Below are positions 30,884 to 42,571 of a stretch of 64,000 nucleotides of DNA, in pieces. Origin of the DNA: Manihot esculenta (Eukaryota; Streptophyta; Magnoliopsida; Malpighiales; Euphorbiaceae); NCBI RefSeq assembly GCF_001659605.2, contig NC_035172.2, positions 16,493,051 to 16,557,050 on the forward strand, in the 5' to 3' direction. Position 1 is the first letter of the stretch; every line of letters starts with the position of its first letter. Under the pieces are notes generated by a model that was not told the origin of the DNA, made no database searches, and saw only the letters and a program-made list of their open reading frames with translations. The position numbers were made by a program, and so were the translations under genes.

Positions 30884-33064
30884 TTAGGCTGAATGATGTT
30901 GTAGTGGAATCTCTTCCACTACTTGCACTGTGAATCCTTCAAAGTATGGCTTCAGACGATGCCCATTCACCTTGAAGATTTTTCCAGTTTCTATGCGTCG
31001 GATGTCTACAGCTCCATGTGGGTAGGCATGTTCTACAATGAATGGTCCAATCCACCTAGACCGTAGCTTTCCTGGAAACAATTTCAAATGAGAGTCAAAG
31101 AGTAAGACTTTATCACCAACCTCAAATTGTTTTCTTGAAAGATGACTGTCATAGGAGGCTTTAGTTTTTGTTTTGTAGTTCCAAGAATTCTCATATGCAT
31201 CTCGTCTTATCTCCTCTAGCTCTTGCAGTTGTAATTTGCGATGGTGGCCAGCTTCCTTAAGGTCCATGTTGCAGTTCTTTACAGCCCAATAGGCCTTGTG
31301 TTCAAGTTCAACTGGAAGGTGGCAAGCTTTCCTATAGACCAATCTGTAGGGGGACATGCCTATGGGAGTCTTGTAGGCTGTTCTGTAGGCCCATAAAGCA
31401 TCTTCTAACCTTGTACTCCAGTCCTTTCGGTTAGGAGACACTGTCTTTTCAAGGATGGCCTTGATTTCTCTATTGGACACTTCAGCTTGCCCATTTGTCT
31501 GAGGGTGGTATGCTGTGGATGTTCTATGGATCACATTGTGCTTTCTGAGAAGGCTTTCAACTACCTTATTGCAGAAATGGGTCCCTCTGTCACTGATGAT
31601 TGCCTTAGGTACTCCATGTCTGGCAAAGATGTTGGTCTTCACAAAGTCTACTACTGCCTTGGCATCATCAGTGTTAGTTGCTCTAGCTTCCACCCATTTG
31701 GACACATATTCCACTGCAAGGATGATGTAAGTGTATCCAAAGGATGGTAGGAATGGGCCCATGAAGTCTATGCCCCAAACATCAAATACCTCACAGACCA
31801 TGATGGGATTATGTGGCATTTGATTTCTTTTGCTCAAATTTCCAGTCTGTTGACACCTAGCACATGATCTGCAAAATAGAAAGGCATCTCGAAAAATGGT
31901 GGGCCAAAACAGGCCACTTTCAAGTATCTTATGAGCAGTCTTTCTTGGACCAAAGTGTCCACCACAACTATATGAATGACAAAAAGTAAGCACAAAAGCT
32001 ATTTCTTGGTCAGGAATACATCTCCTTATCATTTGGTCAGCACAATGTTTCCACAAATATGGTTCATCCCAAACATAGTACCTGGCATCTTTCTTTATCT
32101 TGTCTTTGGTGTGTTTTGGCATGTCAGAAGGTAAGTTACGTGTGGCCAAGTAGTTCACCATGTCTGCGTACCATGGTTCATCAGATTGAGCAAGGAAGAT
32201 TTGTTCAAATAGGTCTTTCTTACATTCTTCAGATTCTGAAAGGTGCTCTTGGCTTGGCTGCAATGGGGGACCGAAAGAGCTTGCTTGTGTTGGAGTCTGT
32301 GGAACATGGTTCGACGGCCGAAGGATGTCTGTATTCGGTAGCCGAAAGTCAGTTGAGTTCGGAGGCCGAGAGATCATGGCTTCAGTTCGTGCTGGGGTCT
32401 GAGGTGAAAGATTCAGCGTCTGAAAGGCAGTTAGATTCGGCAGCCGAAGGAGGTCTAGATTCGGCTGCCGAAAGTCTTCAGTCTGCGCAACATTAATCTG
32501 TTGGATACTGCAGACTGTTTCTTTAAATTTTGGCTCTTTTTGGCTTTCAATCTGATCAGTATCTCTGCAGAAATCACTATTAAGAATATCATCTTGATTT
32601 TCATAAAAAATTTCCTGGCTCAAACAGTCAACAATATCAAGGCCATAAACAGGGGACATATCATGTGGATATTTCATGGCATCATAGACATTAAACTTAA
32701 TGACTTCCCCTTCAAATTCCATAGTCAAAGTACCATCATGCACATCAATTTTAGTTCTAGCAATACTTAAGAAAGGACGTCCAAGAAGGATATCAGAACT
32801 AATGCAACTATCTTCCTTAGTATCAATCACATAAAAATCAGCAGGAAAGACAAGTTCATCTACTTGAACTAACACATCTTCTAGAATACCTATGGGGTAT
32901 ACCACAGATCTATTAGCTAATTGAATCACAACTCTTGTGTCTTTCAGTGCACATGCATTTAGAGATTTATAGATGGAAAGAGGCATGACATTTATAGATG
33001 CACCAAGATCACACATGGCTTTCTTGATTCCAAAATTCCCAATCTTGCAAGAGATAGCAAACAT
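30884..33064 (-). CDS. A2 protease-integrase fusion frame (RT and RNase H deleted)
   Basis: An open frame of 726 codons. Protease lies at the N-terminus (CDLGASINV, aspartate at residue 19; DILLGRPFL). Next comes a linker of about 95 residues containing repeated (R/Q)PPN-like words encoded by the TTCGGCCGCCGAA motif. After [19 protein letters not shown] the frame continues straight into integrase: HHCC finger ([10 protein letters not shown]...CARCQQTG, about residues 362-405), GIDFMGPF (about 436), SDRGTHF (about 494) and the QAE glutamate 35 residues after that aspartate. It ends [11 protein letters not shown] and RNase H, about 500 residues in A1, are missing without loss of frame. The frame is open further upstream, so the first ATG used here is not a true start; in an element this would be translated as part of a Gag-Pol precursor. 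A3 has the same fusion. Confidence 0.85.
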   Translation of the reverse strand: MFAISCKIGNFGIKKAMCDLGASINVMPLSIYKSLNACALKDTRVVIQLANRSVVYPIGILEDVLVQVDELVFPADFYVIDTKEDSCISSDILLGRPFLSIARTKIDVHDGTLTMEFEGEVIKFNVYDAMKYPHDMSPVYGLDIVDCLSQEIFYENQDDILNSDFCRDTDQIESQKEPKFKETVCSIQQINVAQTEDFRQPNLDLLRLPNLTAFQTLNLSPQTPARTEAMISRPPNSTDFRLPNTDILRPSNHVPQTPTQASSFGPPLQPSQEHLSESEECKKDLFEQIFLAQSDEPWYADMVNYLATRNLPSDMPKHTKDKIKKDARYYVWDEPYLWKHCADQMIRRCIPDQEIAFVLTFCHSYSCGGHFGPRKTAHKILESGLFWPTIFRDAFLFCRSCARCQQTGNLSKRNQMPHNPIMVCEVFDVWGIDFMGPFLPSFGYTYIILAVEYVSKWVEARATNTDDAKAVVDFVKTNIFARHGVPKAIISDRGTHFCNKVVESLLRKHNVIHRTSTAYHPQTNGQAEVSNREIKAILEKTVSPNRKDWSTRLEDALWAYRTAYKTPIGMSPYRLVYRKACHLPVELEHKAYWAVKNCNMDLKEAGHHRKLQLQELEEIRRDAYENSWNYKTKTKASYDSHLSRKQFEVGDKVLLFDSHLKLFPGKLRSRWIGPFIVEHAYPHGAVDIRRIETGKIFKVNGHRLKPYFEGFTVQVVEEIPLQHHSA

Positions 33065-34874
33065 ACCTTTGTCCTTGCACTTAGTAGGGAGTTCTCTTTT
33101 AATAACAGTTGTGACAACCTCACCTACACTTACTTTTTCTCTTGCAGCTAGCTTTCGTGCACAACTCTTTTAGAAATTTTGCGTACCTTGGAATTTGCTT
33201 AACAGCATCTAGCAGTGGTATGATGATTTCCACTTTTCTGAAAGTCTCAAGAATCTCCTTTTCTTCCTTCTCTTTTTGTGTGCTTTCAAATCTTTTTGGA
33301 AAAGGAGGTGGAATGTGAAAACGTACCTTTGAATCAGTCTTTTGCGCAGATGGTGTTTCAGATTGCACTGGAGAGGCTTCTGAATCAATTGGTTCTTGTG
33401 CAACTTGCTTTTCTTGCTCATAAATAGCATCTTGAAGTTCTTTTCTACTTTTCAAAGTGATGGCACTCACATTTTGTCTAGGATTAGTTTCAGTTTGAGA
33501 AGGGAGCTTACCTTACGATTCAGATTTGCTCATGGATGCAGCCAGTTGTCCTATGTCTTGTCGCATACCTTGCATGACATTTAGCATTGTTTCCATCATC
33601 TTTTCAAGGTGCTAGTTGGAATTCTGAGGTGCTGGTTGGGCTTGATTCCTTTGATAGTTTTGATGGTTCTGATTATTGTTGGCCCTTCCGTAGCTGAAAT
33701 TGGGGTGGTCTCTCCAACCTGGATTGTATGTGTTTGAATATGGATCATGTCTAGGCTGGTTGTTGCACCCTCCAATGGCATTAACCTGTTGGTTATCTTC
33801 TTACAGAGTAGGACATTGATCAGTTGGATGTCCTACATATGAACAGATACCACATGGCCTAGGCAGCTGGGTTGCTTGCATCTGTTGAACCAGTCCTATG
33901 GCAAAGTCTTTCATAACAGCTGTCAGTTCAGAAATACTAGGTGAGCTTACCTCATGGACTCCTCTCTGCAGTTGCTTTTCTTCCCCATATTGCATAGATG
34001 AGGCTGCAAGTGTAGAGATCAACTCTCGCATCTCCCTAGGTGTCTTGTCTGCAATGGATCCTCCACAAGCTACATTTATGAATTTTCTTTCTGATGAGAG
34101 CAATCCTCCATAGAAGAACTGTATGAGGGACATTTCTGACATATCATGTTGTGGGCAACCTGTACAAAGTCTTTCAAACCTTTCCCAATAGTCATATAGA
34201 TGTTCAGTTGGTTTCTGTCTTATGCTAGTGATTTCTCTTATTATGCCAATTGATTTAGATGTTGGGAAGTATTTATTAAAAAAAGTTTGGACCATATCAT
34301 CCCAAGAAGTTATAGATCCAGGTGGCAAATAAAATAACCAATCTTTAGCAAAGTCATCTAATGAGAAGGGAAAAGCTCTTAATTTAACATGATCTTCAGA
34401 GATACCTTGAGGTCTCATATATGAACAAACAATGTTGAATTCTTTCAAGTGCTTGTGTGGATTTTCATTTTGCAAACCTCTGAATTTTGGGAGAAGATGA
34501 ATCAAACCTGTTTTCAGTTCAAAGGGAACTGTTAGAGGTGGATAGGTGATGCAAAGAGGTGCTTGATCACCTACAGGTGTTGCTAACTCTCTCATGGTTC
34601 TTTCCCTTGGTAATTGTGGCCTTATTGCTAGATTTTCTTGAACTATTTGGTTCTGGACAGCATGTCCATTAGGGGCAGCAACTTGTGCATTAGGTTCTGC
34701 CATTGGTGTAAAATTTGTTTGCTGGAGCAAGGAAGGTTCGGTGGCCGAATGTTGATGGGGTTCGGCAGCCGAAGGTTGGGCAGAATGCTCGGCAGCTTGC
34801 TTTCCTATCCTTCTGAGGGTGCGTTCAATTTCTAGATCAAAGGGTAGAGTGTCCCTGTGTTCAGATCTAGTCAT
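33065..34874 (-). pseudogene. A2 gag, decayed
   Basis: Starts MTRSEHRDTLPFDLEIERTL at 34874, 28 bp from the primer site. The N-terminal region includes TTCGGCAGCCGAA-type motifs (34737-34786). The capsid region matches A1 and A3, and the zinc-knuckle-like CGICSYVGHPTDQC is intact. The frame is stopped at 33801-33803 (TAA for a glutamine), the ITLRSGKEL region reads ITLKSRKEL, and a small deletion near 33155-33165 shifts the frame before the protease. Confidence 0.85.
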
Positions 34875-34902
34875 GAAAGAAAAATAAACAAGTTAAATCA
34901 AT

Positions 34903-34920
34903 TCCCCGGCAACGGCGCCA
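34903..34920 (-). other. A2 primer binding site, tRNA-Asp
   Basis: The complementary strand reads TGGCGCCGTTGCCGGGGA, five bases from the 5' LTR. Confidence 0.9.
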
Positions 34921-34925
34921 ATTTT

Positions 34926-36591
34926 TGACAGTCGGTTGTCGAAGCCGGTCAAAAATAACCTCTACGGTTATCAACAATCTTACAACTGCAGATAGTGGTA
35001 AAGGATCGAATCCACAGAGAATTGAATACCTGTCTATTTTTCTCAAACAAGATCAAGAGAATTAACTGAAAGCACAATTGAAAGCAAGTAGATCAAAAGT
35101 AAAGTGCAATAAAGTAAAAAGGGGGTTTTGAGATTGGTTTTGACTAATAACTATTGAAAGCAATTAAAACAGCAAGTGATTAAAATAAAAGAAGAAATCA
35201 ATATGAGAAAAGTCTAGTTGAAAATATGGATCCACTTTGGTTGTTTGGGTTGATCATTGAAACTTAGGTTTTCTTGATTCATTCAATATATTAGTTATGG
35301 GGGTAGAAAACGCTTCTCACCACCATGTCTCTCCTTATGATTAAATCAATTAGGGAACGTCCTCTAATCAATTACTAATTAACGAATTGCCAAGGAACGT
35401 CCTTGGGCCTTAGGCATCAAAACAATTGTCAATTGCATAAAGAATGAGAGAGATCCAATCCTAGCTACTCAAACGCATGAGATGTTGCTAGATCATGCAA
35501 TTCCTTAGTTTTTACACCAAGTGTTCTTAGGTCAGAATATTTTCAGCAATTACGGACTAACAAATATCCCAACTAACAATCAATTAACTTTGCAATCAAG
35601 AATCAAGTGGCCAATTTGATCAAAACAACAAAGCAATCTTAGAATTAAGCACACAATTGCATGAATATTGAACTAATCAAAAGCAAACACTTTATGTTCA
35701 GATCTCACAACCCTTTAAACAACCTTAGTTTCAACCAATCCTCAACTAGAATTAAGGGTTTCAGCCACTCATGGCTGAACCAAAACAGAAAAATAGAAGA
35801 AGAAAAGAAAGAAGATGAAGAAACGAAGTGGTGGAGAGGGAAGGAAGGGGGTTGCCGAACCCTTGGAGAAGATGGGGGATCCAAAAACTGCCTCTTCTTG
35901 CCTTCATATGATGTTTTTATATGTCTTGAGAGGCTCCCTAGGGTTTCTTGGGTGTCCATGCATTCTTTTAGAGATTGCCCAAAGTGCCCTTGGTCTTATA
36001 TGTGCATGTGGGGAGTTGCAAGGACTTTTTGGCCTTTTAATTGTTGCCCAAGGTGTGTTCAAGAAGTCTTCTTCATGCACTAAAGAGGAAGGTGGAGCCT
36101 TGTTTTGAATTTTGAATGTGCATGGCATAAAGTGGAAAACATGTGATCTTCAAGATTTGGCTTCTTGAATAAGGAGGAGGCTGTTTGGAGGGACTTTCGG
36201 CCGCCTAAGGTAAGTTTCGGAGGCTGGACTTTCGGATCTGGAGCAAGCTTTCGGCTGCCGAAGGTGTTGCCGAAGATAGGTGACTTTCGGCTCTGGACCA
36301 GACTTTTGGCCGCCGAAGGTGCTTCCGAAGATGACTGATTTTTGACTTCCGAAGGTGCTTCCGAAGGAGGTTGAGTTTCAGCTCTGGACTTGACTTTCGG
36401 CTTCCGAAAGTGCTTCCGAAGGTGACTTTTCCAGATTTGGCACTTTTTGGCATTTTTAAGAGCATTTTCTCCAAATTGTTCCTTTACACCTAATATCTGC
36501 AAAACATGATTAAAACCACAAAATTAGGTAGGAAAAATGTAAATAAACATCAATAAGATCATGATAAAGTGGACTAAAATATGCTCTATCA
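34926..36591 (-). repeat. A2 5' LTR
   Basis: 1,666 bp; in sense TGATAGAGCATA... to GACTGTCA. A TATA-like TATAAAA is on the minus strand at 35915-35921. The GC-rich motif block is at 36195-36425 on the plus strand, reading TTTCGGCTCTGGA then GGCCGCCGAAGGTGC as in the sense Tekay LTRs. No gene. Confidence 0.9.
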
Positions 36592-36997
36592 CTAAGATAT
36601 CATCAATGAAGACAATAACAAAGTGATCCATATACTGACTAAACACTCTGTTCATGAGATCCATGAATGCTGCAGGGGCATTGGTTAACCTGAACGGCAT
36701 TACTAGGAAATCATAATGCCCATATCTGGTCCTGAATGCCGGCTTCGGCACATCTTCTTCTCTTATTCTCAGCTGGTGGTACCCGGATCTCAGATCTATC
36801 TTGGAGAAACAACCTGCTCCTGCTAGCTGGTCGAATAAATCGTCAATCCTAGGTAACGGATACTTGTTCTTGGTAGTGATTTTGTTCAACTGCTTGTAGT
36901 CGATACAAAGTCTCAAGGATCCATCCTTCTTCTTTACAAACAGCACTGGAGCACCCCAAGGTGAGGTACTCGGTCGGATGAAACCCTTATCTACCAA
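36592..36997 (-). pseudogene. TA reverse transcriptase, N-terminal half
   Basis: Reads [24 protein letters not shown]... to FIDDIL, where A2 is inserted 10 bp after the catalytic box. A stop (TAA, 36998-37000) separates it from the upstream frame. Confidence 0.88.
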
Positions 36998-39211
36998 CTC
37001 TTACAACTGCTCCTTTAGCTCCTTCAACTCTGCTAGTGCCATCCTGTAGGGAGGGATAGAGATTGGTCTGGTTTCAGGTATCAATTCTATTTCAAACTCT
37101 ATCTCCCTAGCAGGTGGTAGTCCTGGAAGCTCATATGGGAAGACATCTGAAAACTCTCTGACCATGGGCACCGAGGCGGGCTCCCTAACTTGACTATCCA
37201 GCTCCCTCACATGAGCTAGAAACCCCTGACAACCTCTCCTGAGCAACCTACGAGCCTGTAGGGCTGATATCAGACCTCTAGGCGTACCCCTCCTGTCTCC
37301 TCTGAAGACAACCTTTGACCCATCCTGATCTCTAAAACTGACTACCTTGTCCCTGCAGTCCAAGGTAGCACCATGAGCAGATAGCCAATCCATCCCTAGA
37401 ATGACATCAAAATACGTCAAGTCTAGAACCACAAGGTCGGCTGGAAGGCATCTACTCTCAACAAATACTGGACTATACCGGCAGACTAACTCTGCCACTA
37501 ATGGATCACACTTGGGTCCACTGACCCAGAGGGAACACTCTAGCCCAGAGACTATCAAACACAATCTCTCAACGGCTCTTGGAGCAACAAAAGAATGAGA
37601 TGCACCAGGGTCCATTAAAGCATACACATTTGAACAACCAATGATGAGATTACCTGATACCACGGTGTTGGATGTGTTTGCCTCCTGCTGTGTCATAGTG
37701 AAGATCTGAGCTGGAGCTGATGGACCTTCACCTCGGGAACCTGCTGAAGAAGAGGCTGCCCCTCTCCCTCTGCCTCTGCCACTGCCCTGAGTCATGGCTG
37801 GAGCTACTGGCTGAGCCACACTACCAGAAGCTGTCTGCTGGGATGGTGCCATAAAAGGTGCCCTAGGATACTCCCGAGCCATGTGTCCCTCATGTCCACA
37901 CCTAAAGCAAGCTGTCGTCCCAAGCCGACACACTCCCTTATGCGGCTTCCCAAACCTCATGCATTCTGAACCATCTGACTTTAAACGGTTTCATAACTTG
38001 CTCTTCTTGGTCTTGGATCTGCCCCACTTTTTACTGCCTGAAGCTGCTGCACTCAAAGAAGAGGGATCTAACTTTCCCCCGCCCGGGGTCTTGGAACCCG
38101 AGGACTGTGCCACTGATTGCTTGACTGTCCCCTGAATAATGGCACTAGCCTCCATCTTCCGTGCTGCATCCACTATAGTGTGGAAGTCCTCTCTCTCTAC
38201 TGCTAGAATTAGGGAGGAATACATAGGGTGGAGCCTCATGGTATACCTCCTGGCCTTCTTCTGATCTGAATCATAAGTTTGCTCCACAAATGGCAACAGC
38301 TCCAAGAACTTATCTGTAAACTCGTCCACACTCATCTCCTCAGTCTGCCTCAACTGTTCAAACTCAATTATCTTCAATTCCCTTGAGCTATCAAGGAAAG
38401 CCCATCCTGCAAATTCATTAGCAAACTCCTCCCAGGTTAAACTGTCCAATCTTGGGTCCACATAGTTTCTAAACCACTCACGGGCCTTTTTGCATTTAAG
38501 TGTGAACCCCGCCATCCAAATGGCTCTATAATCATCTGCCCCTAACTCATCTGTAATCATTTTTACTATCTTCAGGTACTCAAATGGATCATCTCCCGTC
38601 TTGAACTTGGGAGCATCCAACTTCAAGTAATCAGTCATCTTAACTCTGCTTCCTCCAGATGAGCTAGGTTTGGGTACTTGGACTTCAGGAGCTACAGGTT
38701 CAGGGAGTGGTGGAGGAGGTGCAACATTCCCTGGATTAGGGTTTGTTACATTTGGATAGAAAGGTGAGGGTGGGTACATAGGGTACTGGGGGTGTGGTGG
38801 ATAGAAAGGAGGGTAAGGCATGAAAGAGGGATAAGGGTTAAAGCTGGGGTAATCCGATGTACCTCCCATCGAATACCCAGGGCCCTGTGGAAAGGGTTGA
38901 TATTGGGGTGGTTGAGCGAACCCCGAGGCCTGAGTGCCTCCTTGAGATTCTCCCATGCCCTTTTCAGACATGCTTACACCTAAACTTCCATCCCTTCTCT
39001 GATCAACATCCATTTCATCCCCCTCAGCTGACACACCTCCCTGAACTGCTCCCCTTCTGCTTGCATCAAAAGACCTTCTAGGGTCCCTTGACACTCTCTT
39101 CCTGCTAGATCTACAGGACATTGCCCTTGGCAATGCAGGGGGACGGGAATCTATGCCCTCATTTTCTGGTGGGATTCCGGTCAATCGTGCAGATCGACAA
39201 GTGCCTCGCAT
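36998..39211 (-). pseudogene. TA gag and protease, decayed
   Basis: Gag starts MRGTCRSARLTGIPPENEG at 39211. The capsid domain is intact in sequence (KMTDYLKLDAPKF...ARKMEASAI). A TGA at 37991-37993 falls in place of tryptophan in KNKFWN. The following frame (37001-37960) has a zinc knuckle whose last cysteine is tyrosine (CFRCGHEGHMAREY) and protease motifs DPGASHSF and VILGMDWLS. It ends at TAA 36998. Confidence 0.88.
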
Positions 39212-39458
39212 TCTGATTACTGAAAAACAACACATACACAAAACATCAGCATCAAATGGTTCATGTGGAAACACATGAACCCGCATCACATACAAAGCAT
39301 AATATTAATGCACATGCATAAAATCATGGCATTTCACATCATCATTCAAGACAAGACTCTACATCCTATCCTAGTGGACATGATTTTTCCTATTGTGCTT
39401 GCCCTTCTAGAACCTCTATGAGCCCGACACTCTCTAGGTTTGACCATATGAACTTAGG

Positions 39459-39470
39459 GCTCTGATACCA
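39459..39470 (-). other. TA primer binding site (initiator tRNA-Met)
   Basis: Minus strand TGGTATCAGAGC, three bases from the LTR. The leader 39212-39458 holds an acceptor-like TGTTTTTCAG before the gag ATG and no gene. Confidence 0.9.
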
Positions 39471-39473
39471 ATC

Positions 39474-41676
39474 TATAACGATCCAAAATCGGACCGCTAC
39501 AGGCGCTAGGATCCAGATCGACTTAAGGTCGCCGGGACCCATAGCAAGCCTAATATGCAACCTGACATACATGATAAATCCCATACATGATCATACATTT
39601 TCATAAAAACTATAAACTTTGCATATACCAAGCTTGACCTGTGCATGCATCATACTGTAAACATAAAACCCCACATCAGAGCCCTCATTAAATGCTCTAG
39701 TGGGGCAACATATCATATGTCAAGCCTGGTTCAACATAACTCACCATTAAAACATTAACATAAGTTCATGTACAAAAAGGGATTCTCATACATTAGGGCC
39801 AAGCACAATACTAATCCTCAATACATTACTGTACAATATCTTACATTACATTACATTATTTTTTCATATCATGTCCACTACTAAACTATTACATACACTA
39901 TGCCTTTACTCTTGCTGACTTCCCGATCTATCATGAACCTGCGAACCTGGAGGTTAAGGAAAAGGGGTGAGCTACTAGAGCCTAGTGAGCAGAACATATA
40001 AAACAGTTTATATAGATATGCCATCATGAAATGCGTCACATCACAAACAATTCACATCACGGATGGATTTGTCACCAATAACCCCCTATTTCCTCTTTAT
40101 CATAACAAATTGCCAGGACGCGTGGCATGGGCAGCCCTGGACTTTCTTACATGGTGCCAGGATGCGTGGCATGGGTAGCCCTGGACTTTCTTACACTGTG
40201 CCAGGACGCGTAGCATGGGCAGCCCTGGACTTCCTTACACTGTGAGGGCTAATGGGTCATCCAAATTCCATCCACATCAACAACAATTAATGCAATGCAT
40301 CATATTCGTGAATTCTAATGTAAAACAACCTAATACATATCATGGCATTCATGATGCATGGATCATGCTAAAAAGGATTTCATTGCTTTGAAAATAAAAG
40401 AATTTTTGTTCTACTCACCTCTGGCAGATACTGGACTGACTCTGAAGCAGCTATCTCACTGCTGGGGTTCTCGGTTCCTGGGGTCCTCGATTCCTCGGGT
40501 CCGAACCTATACAGGTGGACTCAAATGAGGGACCAAACATATACTACCAAGACTCTCAACATCTCCCCCAAAACCCCCTAAAACATCATAAAACAATCAT
40601 AGAAAACATGCAAAGGATGGCTGAACAGGGCACTTTCGGCCGTAGATTCGGCGGCCGAAAGTCCCTCTAGAGCCGAAAATCATGCACTTTCGGAGGCAGG
40701 GTTCGGCGGCCGAAAGTCTGTCCAGAGCCAAAAGTCACCCACCTTCGACGGCAGGTTTGGCGGCCGAAACTTCCCTCCAGAGCCGAAAGTCTAAACTTTT
40801 GGGGGCAAGTTTAGGCGGCCAAACCACCTCCATAGGCAGGTTCGGCGGCCGAACATGGCTTCGGTAGCCAAACCTGAGTTCTTCCAGAATCGGAGAACTC
40901 AAGCCTCTCATTCACACTCAGCCAACCAAACCTCTAAACTCAAACCAAACCACTCAAAATCATGCATATACACATCCTCAAGCATTTAGGGGCTTAAAAC
41001 TAACTTATACCCCAACAACATTAACATATAGCATACAATAAACATACATTTCATCATTTAACTCACATAAACCCTAACATTATTCATCTACTCTAAACAT
41101 GCATTAAAGCTCTCTAAAACCCCTCAAAACTTTCATAAAGCATAAAAGAAGGGTAGGATCTCCACTTACCTCTTGAAAATCGAGAGGAGAGGCGATCCTA
41201 ACTCGGAGATAGGAGAAATCGAACTCCGGGATCTCCAAGCTTCAAAACTTCATTTTTGGCTCAAAATCTTCAAAACCAAGTTAAAAATTGTTAAAAACTC
41301 GAAGGATTTGAGGAGAAAATACAAGATCGTCAAAAAGGGGTGGTAGAGACTCACCTTGCCCGGAAATAGAGAGAGGAAACTTGTCCATTTTCAGACGGGG
41401 GCCTTTTATAGGTGGCTGGCCAGACCACCTTCGGGGGCCAAAGGTGCTCCCTAAACTTCACCATGTTCGGCGGCCGAACATGAGGTTCGGCAGCTGAACC
41501 TAGCTTTCCTTCCTTGGTGCTTTTCTTTCAAAAACTCAATTTCTTTCTTACTTAAAACCTTAAAACACATGAAAATATTTTAGAAAAAACATATTTTACC
41601 CTTCTGGAGAGTTTCGACATCCGAGATTCTGCCGAAAAGCAGGAATTCTGGTGTCGGGGTCTAGCTGGATATTACA
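39474..41676 (-). repeat. TA 5' LTR
   Basis: 2,203 bp; sense start TGTAATATCCAGCTAG at 41676. TATAAAA on the minus strand at 41404-41410, motif copies TTCGGCGGCCGAA (41465 and 40647-40860), tandem units at 40110-40240 and a donor-like site at 41169. The terminal base pair next to the primer site has changed (TATAACG instead of TGTAACG). Confidence 0.9.
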
Positions 41677-42571
41677 GAGTATGTCAGAAGAGGGTATGGG
41701 AGAGTCACAAGGAGGCGCTCAGGCTTCGGGTTTTGCTTACCCACCACAGTACCAACCCTACCCACAGGGATCAGGGTATCTGATGGGAGGCACATCGGAT
41801 TTCTCTAGCTACAACCCATATCCCTCATTCATGCCTTATCCTCCCTACTACCCTCCATATCCACCCTACCCGATGTTTTCACCCCCACCTTTTTATCAAA
41901 ATCCAACAAACCCTAACCAGGGAATGTTGCATCACCTCCTCCTCCCCCAGTAGCACCAGTGGTTCCTGAAACCCAATCATCCAAGCCCAACCCATCAGCT
42001 GGGAGCAAGGTGAAAATGATAGACTATCTGAAGTTGGATGCTTCCAAATATAAAACAGGTAATGATCCGTTTGAGTACCTCAAGACGGTGAAAATGATAA
42101 TTGATGAGTTGGGAGCTAGTGACAACAGAGCCATTCAGATGGTGGGGTTCACTCTTAAATGCAAGAAGGCAAAGGAGTGGTTTAAAAACTATGTGGACCC
42201 GAGACTGGAAAGCTTGTCCTGGGAGCAGTTTGCAATTGAGTTTGCAGGATGGGCCTTTCCAGACAGTTCTAGGGAATTGAAGGTAATAGATTTTGAGGAG
42301 CTACGACAGACTGAGGATATGAGTGTAGATGAGTACACGGATAAATTTCTGGAGTTGCAGCAGTTTGTGGGGCAGGCATACGACACTGATCAGAAGAAAG
42401 CCAGGAGGTATACTATGAGACTCCACTCTAGGTATTCCTCCCTGATCTTAGCAGCAGAGAGGGAAAGTTTCCGCACTATTGTGGATGCAGCTAGGAAGAT
42501 GGAGGCTAGTGCCATTATACAGGGAACAGTAAAGCAGCAGGTGGCACAGTCCTCGGGTTCCAAAACCCCGG
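41677..42571 (+). pseudogene. H gag, middle piece (Pro/Tyr-rich and capsid)
   Basis: Continues from 9908: MSEEGMGESQGGAQASGF, then a Pro/Tyr-rich stretch, a one-base deletion near 41925 (frameshift), then a complete capsid domain (KMIDYLKLDASKY...[13 protein letters not shown]). It is cut by E3 in the motif SSGSKTPG. Confidence 0.88.
42567..42571. repeat. Target site duplication cccgg (left) of E3
   Basis: cccgg at 42567-42571 and 49651-49655. Removing E3 rejoins the H gag frame. Confidence 0.92.

Larger units (their letters stand above)
11236..36591 (-). mobile_element. Element A2: antisense Athila-like element lacking RT and RNase H
   Basis: Own sequence: 11236-11418 and 18864-18966 (truncated 3' LTR), 18967-20007 (3' untranslated region), 30878-34925 (protease-integrase, gag, primer site) and 34926-36591 (5' LTR). 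It interrupts the TA RT just after the FIDD box. The right end is TATCA followed by ctaag, which should be the TSD; the left TSD has been lost with the deletion described under TA. It contains E2 and T-main as later insertions. Confidence 0.88.
9909..41676 (-). mobile_element. Element TA: antisense Tekay-type retrotransposon, heavily nested
   Basis: The outer boundaries are TGTAACG at 9909 (reverse complement of the LTR 3' end) and ATTACA at 41676, flanked by gagta on both sides. Its own surviving sequence is 9909-11235 (partial 3' LTR) and 36592-41676 (RT fragment, protease, gag, primer site, 5' LTR). RNase H, integrase, part of the RT and part of the 3' LTR are gone. The loss is explained by a deletion that ends inside the A2 3' LTR. 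Confidence 0.88.

Noticed and set aside
31487..31750. Plus-strand frames over the A2 integrase and protease (31487-31750, 32059-32496, 32501-32770)
   Set aside because: Shadows of the minus-strand protease-integrase frame.
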